From Clostridiales bacterium (GTDB lineage: Bacteria; Bacillota; Clostridia; Christensenellales; Aristaeellaceae): a stretch of DNA of 64,000 nucleotides. This document shows, piece after piece, positions 1-8,601 of this stretch; the stretch's first letter is position 1; the number at the start of each line of letters is the position of its first letter. The position numbers and the translations under genes are program-made. The notes below the pieces were generated by a model. It did not search any database. It saw only the letters and a program-made list of their open reading frames with translations, and was not told where the DNA came from. The stretch spans positions 1 through 64,000 of the forward strand of contig JAAYIN010000064.1 of NCBI GenBank assembly GCA_012523405.1. Direction: 5' to 3'.

Positions 1-90
1 CTTTGCCCCTCAACCCCACAAGGGCTTCACCCTTGACCCTTATTTGTCCGAACTTCGTCCGGACAAGGGAGACGTGATGAATAACACAAG

Positions 91-129
91 CCCTCACTGC
101 TATTTATTAAAGCACATGAGGGTTTTGTT
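91..129 (+). terminator. possible rho-independent terminator
   Basis: Inverted repeat CCCTCA (91-96) with TGAGGG (117-122), plus TGCT/AGCA pairing inside, followed by TTTTGTTT when read on the plus strand. It lies past the stop of era. The T-tract points to a plus-strand transcript entering from left of the window, but A-rich sequence on the other side could allow some bidirectional use. Confidence 0.4.
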
Positions 130-211
130 TATGTCATTACCATCCAAAATAATGGGTTCAGGGCAAAGTCCTGAGCAGGGTTTTAGGGACGGCAGTCCCT
201 AACGTCCCCCA

Positions 212-1102
212 TCACTCTTTGTTGTCGTATCCCAACGTCCGTAGGTCATCCATGCGGTTGCGCCAGTTTTCACGCACCTTGACCCATAGCTGCAAATGCA
301 CACGCATGCCAAGAAGCGCTTCGATATCGAGTCTTGCCTCTTGTCCGATGCGCTTGAGCATGCTGCCCTGCTTGCCAATGATGATGCCCTTATGGGTTGG
401 GCGTTCGCAATAAATCGTTGCGTTGATTTCCATCATATGATCGCTCATCTTACTCATGGAAAGCATTTCAACACCGATGCCATGCGGAACTTCTTCTTTA
501 AGGTGCAGCAATGCCTTTTCGCGGATTAGTTCTGCGCAAATCACACGCTCAGGCTGATCGGTGATCGCGTCGGAAGGGAAGTATTGCGGACCTTCGGGCA
601 AATAGCTAATGAGCAACTCGCGCAAAGGCTCGATGCCATCGCCCTTATAGGCACTGATTGGCACAATATCATCATAGCCCGATTCCGAGAACTCCGCGAT
701 GAGTGCCAGAAGATTTTCTTTAGGCAGCAAATCGATTTTATTGAGTACGAGTACTTTCTTGACCTTTTGTGCGCTCATGTCTGCAATGATTGAGCGATCG
801 TGCTTGCCAACCGCCGTCACATCCACCATCACGATGAGCACGTCAATACCCTTTAGTGATTCCTTGACGGAGTTGATCATGTACTCACCAAGGCGAGTGC
901 GGGGGGTATGAAGACCCGGGGTATCCAAAAACACAATCTGGCTGATGCCATCCTGCGTAGCCACACCCATAATTCTGTTGCGTGTGGTCTGAGGGCGATT
1001 GCTGACAATAGCAACTTTCTCCCCCACCATTGCGTTCATCAAAGTACTTTTACCCACATTGGGTCTTCCTGTAATGGCGATAAAGCCAGAATGAAATGCC
1101 AT
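212..1102 (-). CDS. era: GTPase Era
   Basis: Ribosome-assembly GTPase that binds the 3' end of 16S rRNA during 30S maturation, acting in the cytoplasm at the membrane face. The 296-residue protein has the P-loop GRPNVGKST at residues 12-20, the DTPG (G3), NKID (G4) and SAYKGD (G5) motifs, and a C-terminal KH domain containing GIIIGKQG. Length is normal for the family. It is the last gene of the yqfC-yqfD-phoH-pgpH-ybeY/cdd-era block, starting 18 nt after the fused ybeY-cdd gene. It ends in TGA, showing that TGA is a working stop codon here. Confidence 0.97.
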   Translation of the reverse strand: MAFHSGFIAITGRPNVGKSTLMNAMVGEKVAIVSNRPQTTRNRIMGVATQDGISQIVFLDTPGLHTPRTRLGEYMINSVKESLKGIDVLIVMVDVTAVGKHDRSIIADMSAQKVKKVLVLNKIDLLPKENLLALIAEFSESGYDDIVPISAYKGDGIEPLRELLISYLPEGPQYFPSDAITDQPERVICAELIREKALLHLKEEVPHGIGVEMLSMSKMSDHMMEINATIYCERPTHKGIIIGKQGSMLKRIGQEARLDIEALLGMRVHLQLWVKVRENWRNRMDDLRTLGYDNKE

Positions 1103-1120
1103 TCTTTAATCTCCTTTTGT

Positions 1121-2011
1121 TTATGGTAAATCTTTAGGACCAAATCCATGTGGCAGCAATGCGGACAAAGTTGTTTCATCCGTTTCATTGTCGCCCCATG
1201 TGATGAGAACTCGTAAGTTAGGAGCAAATTCGTTTAGTGCTTGGCGGCATGCGCCGCAGGGATACGGCGCAGAGCCGTTTGAGGCAATGGCGATCGCTGT
1301 AAACTCACGCGTACCTTCGCTCACCGCTTTGAACAATGCCGTGCGCTCTGCGCAGTTGCTGAGCCCAAAGCTCGCATTTTCAATATTACAGCCCTGATAT
1401 ACACGCCCATCAGCGCATAGTAATGCAGCGCCAACCGCGTATTTACTATAGGGACTATAGCTGTTCTTCGTCGCAATGCGCGCTAATTGAAGCAGCTCTT
1501 CATCCGAGATTGTAGAGGCCCGTTCATCCCTGGAAATCCCTGCCATCTTTAAAGCCTTCTCTTCCATTTTGCGCATCTCCTTTTGTTCGCTTTCTTCCAT
1601 GTGATCATAACCCATCAAGTGAAATAATCCATGGGCAAATAGGTAGCAAAGCTCGCGCTTCACGCTGTGACCATATTCTTGTGCCTGTGCCTTGGCATGA
1701 TCATAGGATATCAGAATGTCGCCAAGATGGCATGCGCCGATATCCGGATCGTATTCCCTGCGCAGGGCTTTGGGGCTCCGGCCTGCGGTCTGGCCGCCGC
1801 GGTAGTTGACTGTTGGAAAGCTCAGCACATCCGTTGGTCTGTCAACGCCGCGAGTTTCCGAATTCACTTCATGGATTCGTGCATCGTCAGTGATGCATAC
1901 ATGTACTGCACAAACAGCCGCTATCCCCTCCGCCGCCTCGCAGCAATCCGCCACCAGCGCAAAGGGAAGCATCAGGCGTTCGTCGATTTCCTGTTCCCAT
2001 TCAATTCTCAT
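1121..2011 (-). CDS. ybeY-cdd: YbeY endoribonuclease fused to cytidine deaminase
   Basis: One 296-residue open frame carries two enzymes. Residues 1-165 are YbeY, the zinc-dependent RNase of 16S rRNA maturation and ribosome quality control: VNSETRGVDRPTDVLSFP block and the metal motif with His127, His131 and His137 (AHGLFHLMGYDH). Residues 168-296 are a complete cytidine deaminase of pyrimidine salvage: CNIENASFG, Cys220-Ala-Glu222 with the catalytic Glu, and Pro-Cys252-x2-Cys255 zinc ligands. In Bacillus ybeY, dgkA and cdd are separate consecutive genes; here dgkA is absent and the flanking genes are joined with no stop or frameshift. The start overlaps the end of pgpH by 11 nt, suggesting coupled translation. 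Confidence 0.93.
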   Translation of the reverse strand: MRIEWEQEIDERLMLPFALVADCCEAAEGIAAVCAVHVCITDDARIHEVNSETRGVDRPTDVLSFPTVNYRGGQTAGRSPKALRREYDPDIGACHLGDILISYDHAKAQAQEYGHSVKRELCYLFAHGLFHLMGYDHMEESEQKEMRKMEEKALKMAGISRDERASTISDEELLQLARIATKNSYSPYSKYAVGAALLCADGRVYQGCNIENASFGLSNCAERTALFKAVSEGTREFTAIAIASNGSAPYPCGACRQALNEFAPNLRVLITWGDNETDETTLSALLPHGFGPKDLP

Positions 2012-4427
2012 TCTTCATGTCCTTATCATCTTCAGGCGCAGCCTTGACTGCTGTTTCGATCGCTTCTTCCTGGTGATTTTCAGCGTCGTCATCTGCTTGA
2101 GGTTCTTGTGTTTCTTTTGGTTCTACAGTCTCAACTTCAACAAGTGTCGGTTCTTCCAGCAAACTCTCATCTTCCCCGTCTTCGGCAGCTGGCTGTTGTT
2201 CATTCTCCTGTGCCGTGCTTTCTGTTAGCTGAGGCGTCTTTGCTGTCGTCAGTGCAGCCACATGAGCTGCTGCTGCCGGACTGATGGACGGATATTCGAT
2301 ACGTTCATGGAATACACCTCTGAGAACCGTAGCAAACGCTTCGCAAATGAGGCTGATGTCCTTTAGTGTAATCGGAGCTTCATCCAGCTGTCCGTCATCC
2401 AGTTTTCCGCGTACCAGCTTTCCGATGAACTCAGCAATCGCTTCGGGCGTGGGATCAGGCATACTGCGAACCGCTGCTTCCACCGTATCCGCCAGCATAA
2501 TGATTGCGCTTTCCTTGGATTGAGGACGCCTGCCATCATAGCGGAAATCCGCAATATCGATTGCCTGCCCATCGGCTTGTTGCAATGCCTTATGGTAGAA
2601 ATACATCACCGGCGTATCGCCATGGTGCTCAATAATGATGTCTTGGATTTCCTGAGGCAATTTATACTGCTGTGCCATGGAGAGCCCATCGCGCGTATGA
2701 GCAGTCAAAATAGCCGCAGACACATAGGGATTGGTGTGTTCATGGGGGTTGTCCCCGATTTGATTCTCCTTGAAGTAGAGCGGTCGCTTGAGCTTTCCAA
2801 TATCATGGAAATAAGCACCTGCGCGGGCGAGAAGCGGATTAGCACCGATAGCTTCTGCGGCTGCTTCTGCAAGGTTTGCCACAATAATACTATGGTGATA
2901 TGTGCCGGAGGCTTCAATGAGCAATCTGCGCAAAAGCGGATGATTTGGATTTGAAAGCTCAAGCAGCTTAGACGGCGTTGCCAAATGGAACGCCGATTCG
3001 ATCATCGGATCAAATGCAATGCAAAGAATCGATGCAACCACTGCACTTCCCGCACTCCAAAGGGCGTTTGTGAATACATCCGCAACTGATGTGTTGGTCA
3101 TAAACCCAATGGTCAGAATGATGATAATATTGGATAGCGCTGTCAAAATACCGCAGAGCAAAACCTGCTGACGATGCGGGCTCTTGCGGATGATGTTCAC
3201 CGCCAGCACACCGCTGATAAATGCAGTGAACAGCAGGTTTACCATTTCCGCATTATACGTGCTGTCGCCGCCAGCGATGAGCGCACTGACCAGCACGCTG
3301 ATAGAAAGCGCACCAGCAAGACCTGCCGTTGTGCTGATGAGACCTGTGATCATCATCGCGCCAAGCAGTGCAGGCGTAAAGTACGCATTGATAAACTGGC
3401 CCAAAATACAAATGCCGAGTGTCAGGCATAGGATGATCATGAGGATGACCAAACGTTTCGGGTTTCGAAGCGTCTGTTTGTCAAGCAGCAAGAGAAGCGC
3501 TACCAAAATAGCCATGCTCAAAATAACAAGCAAAATACCGCCGACATACATCATGATGTCCACATTGTCATCATCAAGCAAACCTAGGTTGCGAAGCATT
3601 TCCAATTGATTCGCTGTCACGCGTTCGCGGGCAAGCACGATGTTTTGCCCCTGCTTATAGATCACAGGATCAACCAGTGCACGCGCTTCGTCGCGCAGCT
3701 TTTCGGTTGCATCCTGATCGATAACCATATTGGGCTGAATAACCTTTCGCAAGATGGGCGTTACCACGTTTTGCAAAAGATCCATGTCCGTCTTATAGCC
3801 AACAATTTGCTGCAAATATTGAATGGACTCCGTTACGTACCCCTCGCGAATGGTGGTATTGAGCGTATTATCCACAGCCGCTGTCAGGTTCTCGCTCATA
3901 TCCTTCATCTGCTGATCGCTTGCCATCAGCACCGTTTTAAGCTGATAGGTAGCGAGGGATACTTGCGTGAGAAGTGAGTTGGCATATTCGATTTCAGCCT
4001 CAGCAAACACGTACTTATTCTGTGTCGCTACGTCATCAGGTGCATATTGCTCAAGCACTTTATGCCCATATTGCTGCACGGCGTTCACCTGCGCGAGCAC
4101 GGATGCAAGGTTATGGAGCACCTCTGTTGCAACACCATCTTTTAAGAGATAGCTAGGCTCCACCTGTTTTGCCGCTTCCTCGCGTTTGCGTGCTGTGCTG
4201 ATTTCATCCACAACATCCTTGCTTGCGGTGATGGTTGTATGCGATATCTCGCCCACTTTTAAATCATAACGCTGAGGCGTAATGGCAACTAAGAACATCG
4301 CACAAAGAACCACAGCGCCAATAGCCAGTACGTAAACACATCTGGCATTGCGCGAGCGAAGAGCTTGTCCTATTGATGTCCATGACATCTTACTTTTCTT
4401 ATGATTGTTTCTCTTGTTGGGCATCAT
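2001..4427 (-). CDS. pgpH: 7TM-HD cyclic-di-AMP phosphodiesterase PgpH
   Basis: Membrane phosphodiesterase that hydrolyses cyclic di-AMP (PgpH/YqfF family). The 808-residue protein has a short basic N-terminus and one membrane segment (about 30-50), an extracellular domain of about 230 residues, a seven-helix membrane region (about 290-480), then a cytosolic HD domain with HHSII, FHDIGKLKRP and EHHGD metal-site motifs. After the HD domain comes a tail of roughly 80 residues dominated by Glu, Asp, Gln and Ala, not usual for the family, which is normally nearer 700 residues. The start overlaps phoH by 29 nt. Confidence 0.93.
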   Translation of the reverse strand: MMPNKRNNHKKSKMSWTSIGQALRSRNARCVYVLAIGAVVLCAMFLVAITPQRYDLKVGEISHTTITASKDVVDEISTARKREEAAKQVEPSYLLKDGVATEVLHNLASVLAQVNAVQQYGHKVLEQYAPDDVATQNKYVFAEAEIEYANSLLTQVSLATYQLKTVLMASDQQMKDMSENLTAAVDNTLNTTIREGYVTESIQYLQQIVGYKTDMDLLQNVVTPILRKVIQPNMVIDQDATEKLRDEARALVDPVIYKQGQNIVLARERVTANQLEMLRNLGLLDDDNVDIMMYVGGILLVILSMAILVALLLLLDKQTLRNPKRLVILMIILCLTLGICILGQFINAYFTPALLGAMMITGLISTTAGLAGALSISVLVSALIAGGDSTYNAEMVNLLFTAFISGVLAVNIIRKSPHRQQVLLCGILTALSNIIIILTIGFMTNTSVADVFTNALWSAGSAVVASILCIAFDPMIESAFHLATPSKLLELSNPNHPLLRRLLIEASGTYHHSIIVANLAEAAAEAIGANPLLARAGAYFHDIGKLKRPLYFKENQIGDNPHEHTNPYVSAAILTAHTRDGLSMAQQYKLPQEIQDIIIEHHGDTPVMYFYHKALQQADGQAIDIADFRYDGRRPQSKESAIIMLADTVEAAVRSMPDPTPEAIAEFIGKLVRGKLDDGQLDEAPITLKDISLICEAFATVLRGVFHERIEYPSISPAAAAHVAALTTAKTPQLTESTAQENEQQPAAEDGEDESLLEEPTLVEVETVEPKETQEPQADDDAENHQEEAIETAVKAAPEDDKDMKNEN

Positions 4428-5403
4428 TGCCTACACCTCTTTTTGTCTTTTCGTATGTTTCATACGCCTTGACAACGGTTTGTACCAGATCATGCCGCAC
4501 AACATCAGATCTCCCAAGCCGCACAATACCGATCTCAGGAATATCCTTTAGTACATCCAAAGCCTGGAGAAGTCCGCTGACTTTACCATAGGGCAAATCC
4601 GTTTGGGTTACATCCCCCGTAACGACCACACGGCTGCCCGCACCAAAGCGAGTTAAGAACATTTTCATTTGCTCGGGTGTTGTGTTCTGTGCTTCATCCA
4701 GTATGATAAAGCTATCTGCAAGCGTACGTCCGCGCATATATGCCAGCGGTGCGACTTCCAGTGCACCTCGTTCCTGCAATCTCTGGTAGCTCTCCGCGCC
4801 CATCATATCATAGAGCGCATCAAAGAGCGGACGTAGATAGGGGTCGACCTTCTGGCTTAAGTCACCGGGCAAAAAACCCAGCTTTTCGCCCGCTTCAACC
4901 GCGGGACGAGTGAGGACAATACGCTCAACTTCTTTATTTCGCAGTGCCACCACCGCAAGTGCCATCGCAAGGTAGGTTTTACCCGTACCCGCAGGACCTA
5001 CCGCAAAGGTCAGCTCATGCTCGCGAATCTTCTTCACGTATTCATGCTGCCCAAGGGTTTTACAGCGAATGGGGCGTCCGCGATGCGTCACCGCTACAAC
5101 CTCAAATGCAATATCATCCAGCTGGTCCAGTCGATTCTCCTTCACAAGGCTGATCGCATAGCGAAGTGTAGTTCGATCCACATGAGCCTTGCGCTGATGC
5201 AAACTCATCAGCTTCTCCACCACAGCACTTGCCATGGCTGCATTTTCACTCTCGCCCGTGATCACCAAATCAGAGCCTCTTTGTGCGAGGCTCACATTAA
5301 GCTCATTTTCAATCATGGGTAAGTTGCGTTCATTTGCACCGAAAAGGGAAATATAAGCGTCCATGCTGGTGAGCGGAACTCGCTCTTGCGTAGTGGTTGT
5401 CAA
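4399..5403 (-). CDS. phoH: PhoH family ATPase
   Basis: Cytoplasmic PhoH/YbeZ-type ATPase, linked in many bacteria to YbeY and RNA metabolism. The 334-residue protein has an N-terminal KH-like region (about 20-75) and a RecA/helicase-like core with the P-loop GPAGTGKT at residues 136-143, Walker B IILDEAQN and the VVTGDVTQTDLP motif. Length is typical. It sits between yqfD and pgpH as in Bacillus. The ATG at 5403 is 16 nt beyond the yqfD stop. Confidence 0.95.
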   Translation of the reverse strand: MTTTTQERVPLTSMDAYISLFGANERNLPMIENELNVSLAQRGSDLVITGESENAAMASAVVEKLMSLHQRKAHVDRTTLRYAISLVKENRLDQLDDIAFEVVAVTHRGRPIRCKTLGQHEYVKKIREHELTFAVGPAGTGKTYLAMALAVVALRNKEVERIVLTRPAVEAGEKLGFLPGDLSQKVDPYLRPLFDALYDMMGAESYQRLQERGALEVAPLAYMRGRTLADSFIILDEAQNTTPEQMKMFLTRFGAGSRVVVTGDVTQTDLPYGKVSGLLQALDVLKDIPEIGIVRLGRSDVVRHDLVQTVVKAYETYEKTKRGVGNDAQQEKQS

Positions 5404-5419
5404 AAAAGCATGCCTCCGA

Positions 5420-6583
5420 TCACGGCGACTTTGTATCGCCGATGTCCATTTGCCATTCCACCGTTACAGTAGCGGCCAATGTAGTACCTTCTATCATACA
5501 ATAATCTGACCATTTGTCAATAATATCATATTTGTACAGCTTGGTTTTGAGTAATTGCAGGGCTGCATCAGAGGCTTCTGTCTTCACCTCTTCCACATCC
5601 CGTGCTTCATACTCCATGCTGACCTCTTTGTACTCAGTTTCTTTTAAGTACACAGGGAAGAAACTACCGCCGATTGGTATCTGGTCGATATAGGTATTAT
5701 ACGCGAGAAACTCAGGAATTAACGCTTCCTGCGGATATGTAATCCATGGGGTGCAAATCTGCGTAATGAGGCTGCTGTTGCCCGTCTCCTCGCTCATCGT
5801 GTCATGCATCGGCATCTGCACCGTCTGCGACTCCCAGCAACGCGCTATCACAACTCCTCTTGCCAGCACCGACGTCAGCTGTTCATCTCGCCCGCGTTCC
5901 GTGCCGCTGATCAGCACCTGCCCTTTTTGCACGATATCGCCCGCTTTGACCTGCGATGTCCCTGCAAAGACCTCCACCGACTGCACAATGCCGTTATGCG
6001 TTGCGATCACGTCGCCTATTTCGCCTGTTTGCAGCTGAGGCATCGGCACGCCTATGGATACATCCACCACCAGCGTGACGTTATAAACATAGACATGAAA
6101 CCATGCCACATCTGGATACCGATAGGTCAGTTCTCGCTCAATCCTTGTTGCATCAATTTGGTTTTTATACGTGCCGACACCGATGTTTTCCGCTTTGAGC
6201 CAGTTGCTGATATCCGCACTATACGAACCTGCATCATTGATGTCCACGAACCAAACATATTGAAGCAGCGTAACCACCATCACAACCGTTAACACCAAGC
6301 CTACAATCAGCCCAGGCCGCTTGATCAGACCTTTTATGAACGCAGAAAGCTTCAGCGGCTGCGCATCTGTCAGCCTCCACCCTTTCTCCTGCGCAATGCT
6401 TTGGATAGTCTGAAGGTCAGCAGAATAGCATTCGCATTCAAGCGTGCGCATATCCTTGCGCGTTACGCTCAGCAGCGGCACTTCTGATTTTTGCATGGTA
6501 TTCATGAAGCGTTCGAGGTTCAAGCCAGAAATCGTAAAACGATGAGTGCACAAGGGCAAGCGAACAGATTTCACGTTTTTCAT
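5420..6583 (-). CDS. yqfD: sporulation protein YqfD
   Basis: Homologue of Bacillus YqfD, a mother-cell sporulation membrane protein of unknown biochemistry. The 387-residue protein has an N-terminal globular part (1-85), a membrane helix at about 90-113 (VGLVLTVVMVVTLLQYVWF), and a long extracytoplasmic domain with the IGVGTYKN and GDIVQKGQVLISG stretches typical of the family. The start overlaps the yqfC stop by 4 nt, so the two are translationally coupled. Confidence 0.88.
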   Translation of the reverse strand: MKNVKSVRLPLCTHRFTISGLNLERFMNTMQKSEVPLLSVTRKDMRTLECECYSADLQTIQSIAQEKGWRLTDAQPLKLSAFIKGLIKRPGLIVGLVLTVVMVVTLLQYVWFVDINDAGSYSADISNWLKAENIGVGTYKNQIDATRIERELTYRYPDVAWFHVYVYNVTLVVDVSIGVPMPQLQTGEIGDVIATHNGIVQSVEVFAGTSQVKAGDIVQKGQVLISGTERGRDEQLTSVLARGVVIARCWESQTVQMPMHDTMSEETGNSSLITQICTPWITYPQEALIPEFLAYNTYIDQIPIGGSFFPVYLKETEYKEVSMEYEARDVEEVKTEASDAALQLLKTKLYKYDIIDKWSDYCMIEGTTLAATVTVEWQMDIGDTKSP

Positions 6584-6840
6584 CCTTTCGACCGATAGGA
6601 CAATTTTTCTATTTTCCCCAATATAACCAAACCATCCCGATCATAGCGTGATAATGAGAGCGTCTGCCCCGTAATGACTAAATGTCCGCAACTCGTTTTA
6701 AGAATGATTTCCGTTTCTGTACACGCATAAATCCCCTGATGCTGCTCAACAATCAGCTTTTCGTCCCCCACAAGCACCGAGCGAGGCCAGCCAAAAACCA
6801 ACTCCTGCGGTATATCCGCCCGCTTTAGCCTTTCAAACAT
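6580..6840 (-). CDS. yqfC: sporulation protein YqfC
   Basis: Small YabP/YqfC-family protein of 86 residues, found beside yqfD in spore formers; molecular role unknown. The family pattern is visible: VLVGDEKLIVEQHQGI, then CGHLVITGQTLSLSRYD near the middle. An AGGGAGG ribosome site lies at about 6848-6854, so the ATG at 6840 is well placed. First gene of the yqfC-to-era block. Confidence 0.85.
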   Translation of the reverse strand: MFERLKRADIPQELVFGWPRSVLVGDEKLIVEQHQGIYACTETEIILKTSCGHLVITGQTLSLSRYDRDGLVILGKIEKLSYRSKG

Positions 6841-6873
6841 GCTCCGGCCTCCCTATTTTTAGCAGTTTGTCAA

Positions 6874-6905
6874 AGCATATGCAAAACACTTCATTTCCAT
6901 GATTC
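6874..6905 (-). promoter_or_regulatory. possible sigma-E type promoter of yqfC
   Basis: On the minus strand CATATGCT (6874-6881) resembles the sigma-E -10 element CATACGMT and would start transcription about 27 nt before the yqfC ATG. The upstream TCATGG is only a partial -35 match. The proposal rests largely on yqfC-yqfD being sigma-E genes in Bacillus. Confidence 0.25.
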
Positions 6906-6919
6906 TATTCAATATCCTC

Positions 6920-6947
6920 TTGCAATTGAAAAATAAATCTGTATAAT
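6920..6947 (+). promoter_or_regulatory. sigma-A promoter of the symporter gene
   Basis: TTGCAA (6920-6925), 16-nt spacer, TATAAT (6942-6947) on the plus strand, about 75 nt upstream of the GTG start at 7020. Confidence 0.65.
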
Positions 6948-7019
6948 AATGATCATGTAGTTGTTTCCTAAGTGAATGGAAACAAATGTAGTATTGTAGT
7001 ATGGAAGGCGGTAATCCCT

Positions 7020-8531
7020 GTGAAAATGGTTATACTTGTAGCTTATGTAGTAATGATGATTGTCGTAATCGCCATGACGGCGAGAAAAAACCTATCCCTC
7101 AATGACTTCCTCTTAGGCGGACGAAATGTCGGTCCGTGGCTAAGTGCTTTTAGCTATGGCGCGAGTTACTTCAGTGCGGTCATCATTGTTGGCTACGCAG
7201 GATCAACGGGATGGACAAACGGAACATCTGCGGTATGGGGCGGCATCGGCAATGCCGTCATCGGTAGTTTACTCGCTTGGGGGTTTCTTGCAAAGCCCGC
7301 TCGCATGATGGCAGAGCGGCTGGATGTGGGAACGATCCCGAGTTTCTTTGAAAAGCGTTATGATAGCAAGTTCCTTAAAATATTCTCCAGCCTAATCATC
7401 TTTGTGTTCTTGCTCCCCTATTCCGCAAGCGTATACAAAGGTCTTGGGAATATGTTTGAAAAAGCATACGGCTTTGACTATACATGGTGTGTGATTATTA
7501 TTGCGCTGCTGTCTGCGGTCTACCTATTTGCCGGCGGATACAAAGCAACAGCCATTACAGACTTCATTCAGGGCTGTATTATGCTGGTTGGCATCACCAC
7601 AGTGGTGATCTATATTGTGCGGGCAGCCGGCGGAATCTCAGGCGGACTTGCGGCACTGGAAGACCCGGCGATTGGCGGAGTCGGTATGAGTTCGCTCTTC
7701 CCCACAAAGGATAAGGCAACTGCTTTGTATAGCAATGTGTTGCTCACATCCCTCGGTGTGCTTGGCATGCCTCAGATGATTCACAAGTTTTTTGCCATCA
7801 AAGATGCGACTTCCGTCAAGCGTGCAACGGTTATTTCGACCGCATTTGCATTCATCATTGCAGGCGGCGCGTACTTTGCCGGCAGCTTTGGCCGCGTGGT
7901 ACTCGCTAAGATCGCGTCGCCCACAGGCGGCACCATGGCTGACATGGTCAACAGCGGTGCCATGTCAATGGATCTAATTGTCCCCACCATGCTAACCGAC
8001 AGCACTGTTGTCGGCATTCCCGATGCACTCCAAGGGCTTTTTGTGGTACTGCTCCTGTCAGCCAGTATTTCCACATTAACCTCCCTCGTGCTTTCCTCCT
8101 CATCTGTTATCACCCTTGACCTCCTTGGGTCAATCGTCCCCAAACTCAAGCAGTCCTCTCAAACCCTCGTCATGCGTCTGCTATGTGTTGCGTTTGTCGC
8201 ATTCTCCTTGGTCATTAACTTCCTGCTCCAAGACACACCCATCGTGTCTCTGATGTCGCTGTCATGGGGCACTATTGCAGGCGCATTCCTTGCCCCTTAC
8301 CTATATGGGCTGCTGTGGCGCGGGGTGACCAAAACCGGTGCGATCACAGGTGCAATCTGCGGCGCGCTGATATCGCTCATTCCCCCGCTGGTAACAGGTG
8401 ATATGAGTCTTGCGCCTCTGAGCGGCTGTGCAGCCATGATTCTAGGGCTTGTCATCGTTCCTGTTGTGAGCATCGTGACAAAAGCCGCTCCCCTCGAACA
8501 AAAACACATCGTTGCTGCATTTGGTGAATAA
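7020..8531 (+). CDS. sodium:solute symporter (SSS family)
   Basis: Membrane transporter of the SSS family (PutP/PanF-like) coupling sodium entry to uptake of an organic solute; the substrate is not readable. It has about 13 hydrophobic helices and the family signatures FLLGGRNVGPWLSAFSYGA near the N-terminus and YKATAITDFIQGCIM in the middle. I chose the GTG at 7020, giving 503 residues, because GGAAGGCGG lies at 7003-7011. An earlier GTG at 6972 has no ribosome site. It has its own promoter and terminator and stands alone among minus-strand neighbours. Confidence 0.88.
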   Translation: MKMVILVAYVVMMIVVIAMTARKNLSLNDFLLGGRNVGPWLSAFSYGASYFSAVIIVGYAGSTGWTNGTSAVWGGIGNAVIGSLLAWGFLAKPARMMAERLDVGTIPSFFEKRYDSKFLKIFSSLIIFVFLLPYSASVYKGLGNMFEKAYGFDYTWCVIIIALLSAVYLFAGGYKATAITDFIQGCIMLVGITTVVIYIVRAAGGISGGLAALEDPAIGGVGMSSLFPTKDKATALYSNVLLTSLGVLGMPQMIHKFFAIKDATSVKRATVISTAFAFIIAGGAYFAGSFGRVVLAKIASPTGGTMADMVNSGAMSMDLIVPTMLTDSTVVGIPDALQGLFVVLLLSASISTLTSLVLSSSSVITLDLLGSIVPKLKQSSQTLVMRLLCVAFVAFSLVINFLLQDTPIVSLMSLSWGTIAGAFLAPYLYGLLWRGVTKTGAITGAICGALISLIPPLVTGDMSLAPLSGCAAMILGLVIVPVVSIVTKAAPLEQKHIVAAFGE

Positions 8532-8545
8532 TCCATAAAACGATC

Positions 8546-8585
8546 AACACCCGCTTTTCAAAGCTAGAAAAGCGGGTGTTTTTGT
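8546..8585. terminator. terminator between convergent genes
   Basis: Perfect 14-bp inverted repeat AACACCCGCTTTTC (8546-8559) / GAAAAGCGGGTGTT (8567-8580), 7-nt loop, then T-rich sequence on the plus strand. It serves the symporter gene and possibly the convergent spoIID-like gene, although the minus side has a poor T-run. Confidence 0.8.
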
Positions 8586-8601
8586 ATTCATTCATCGGTT
8601 A

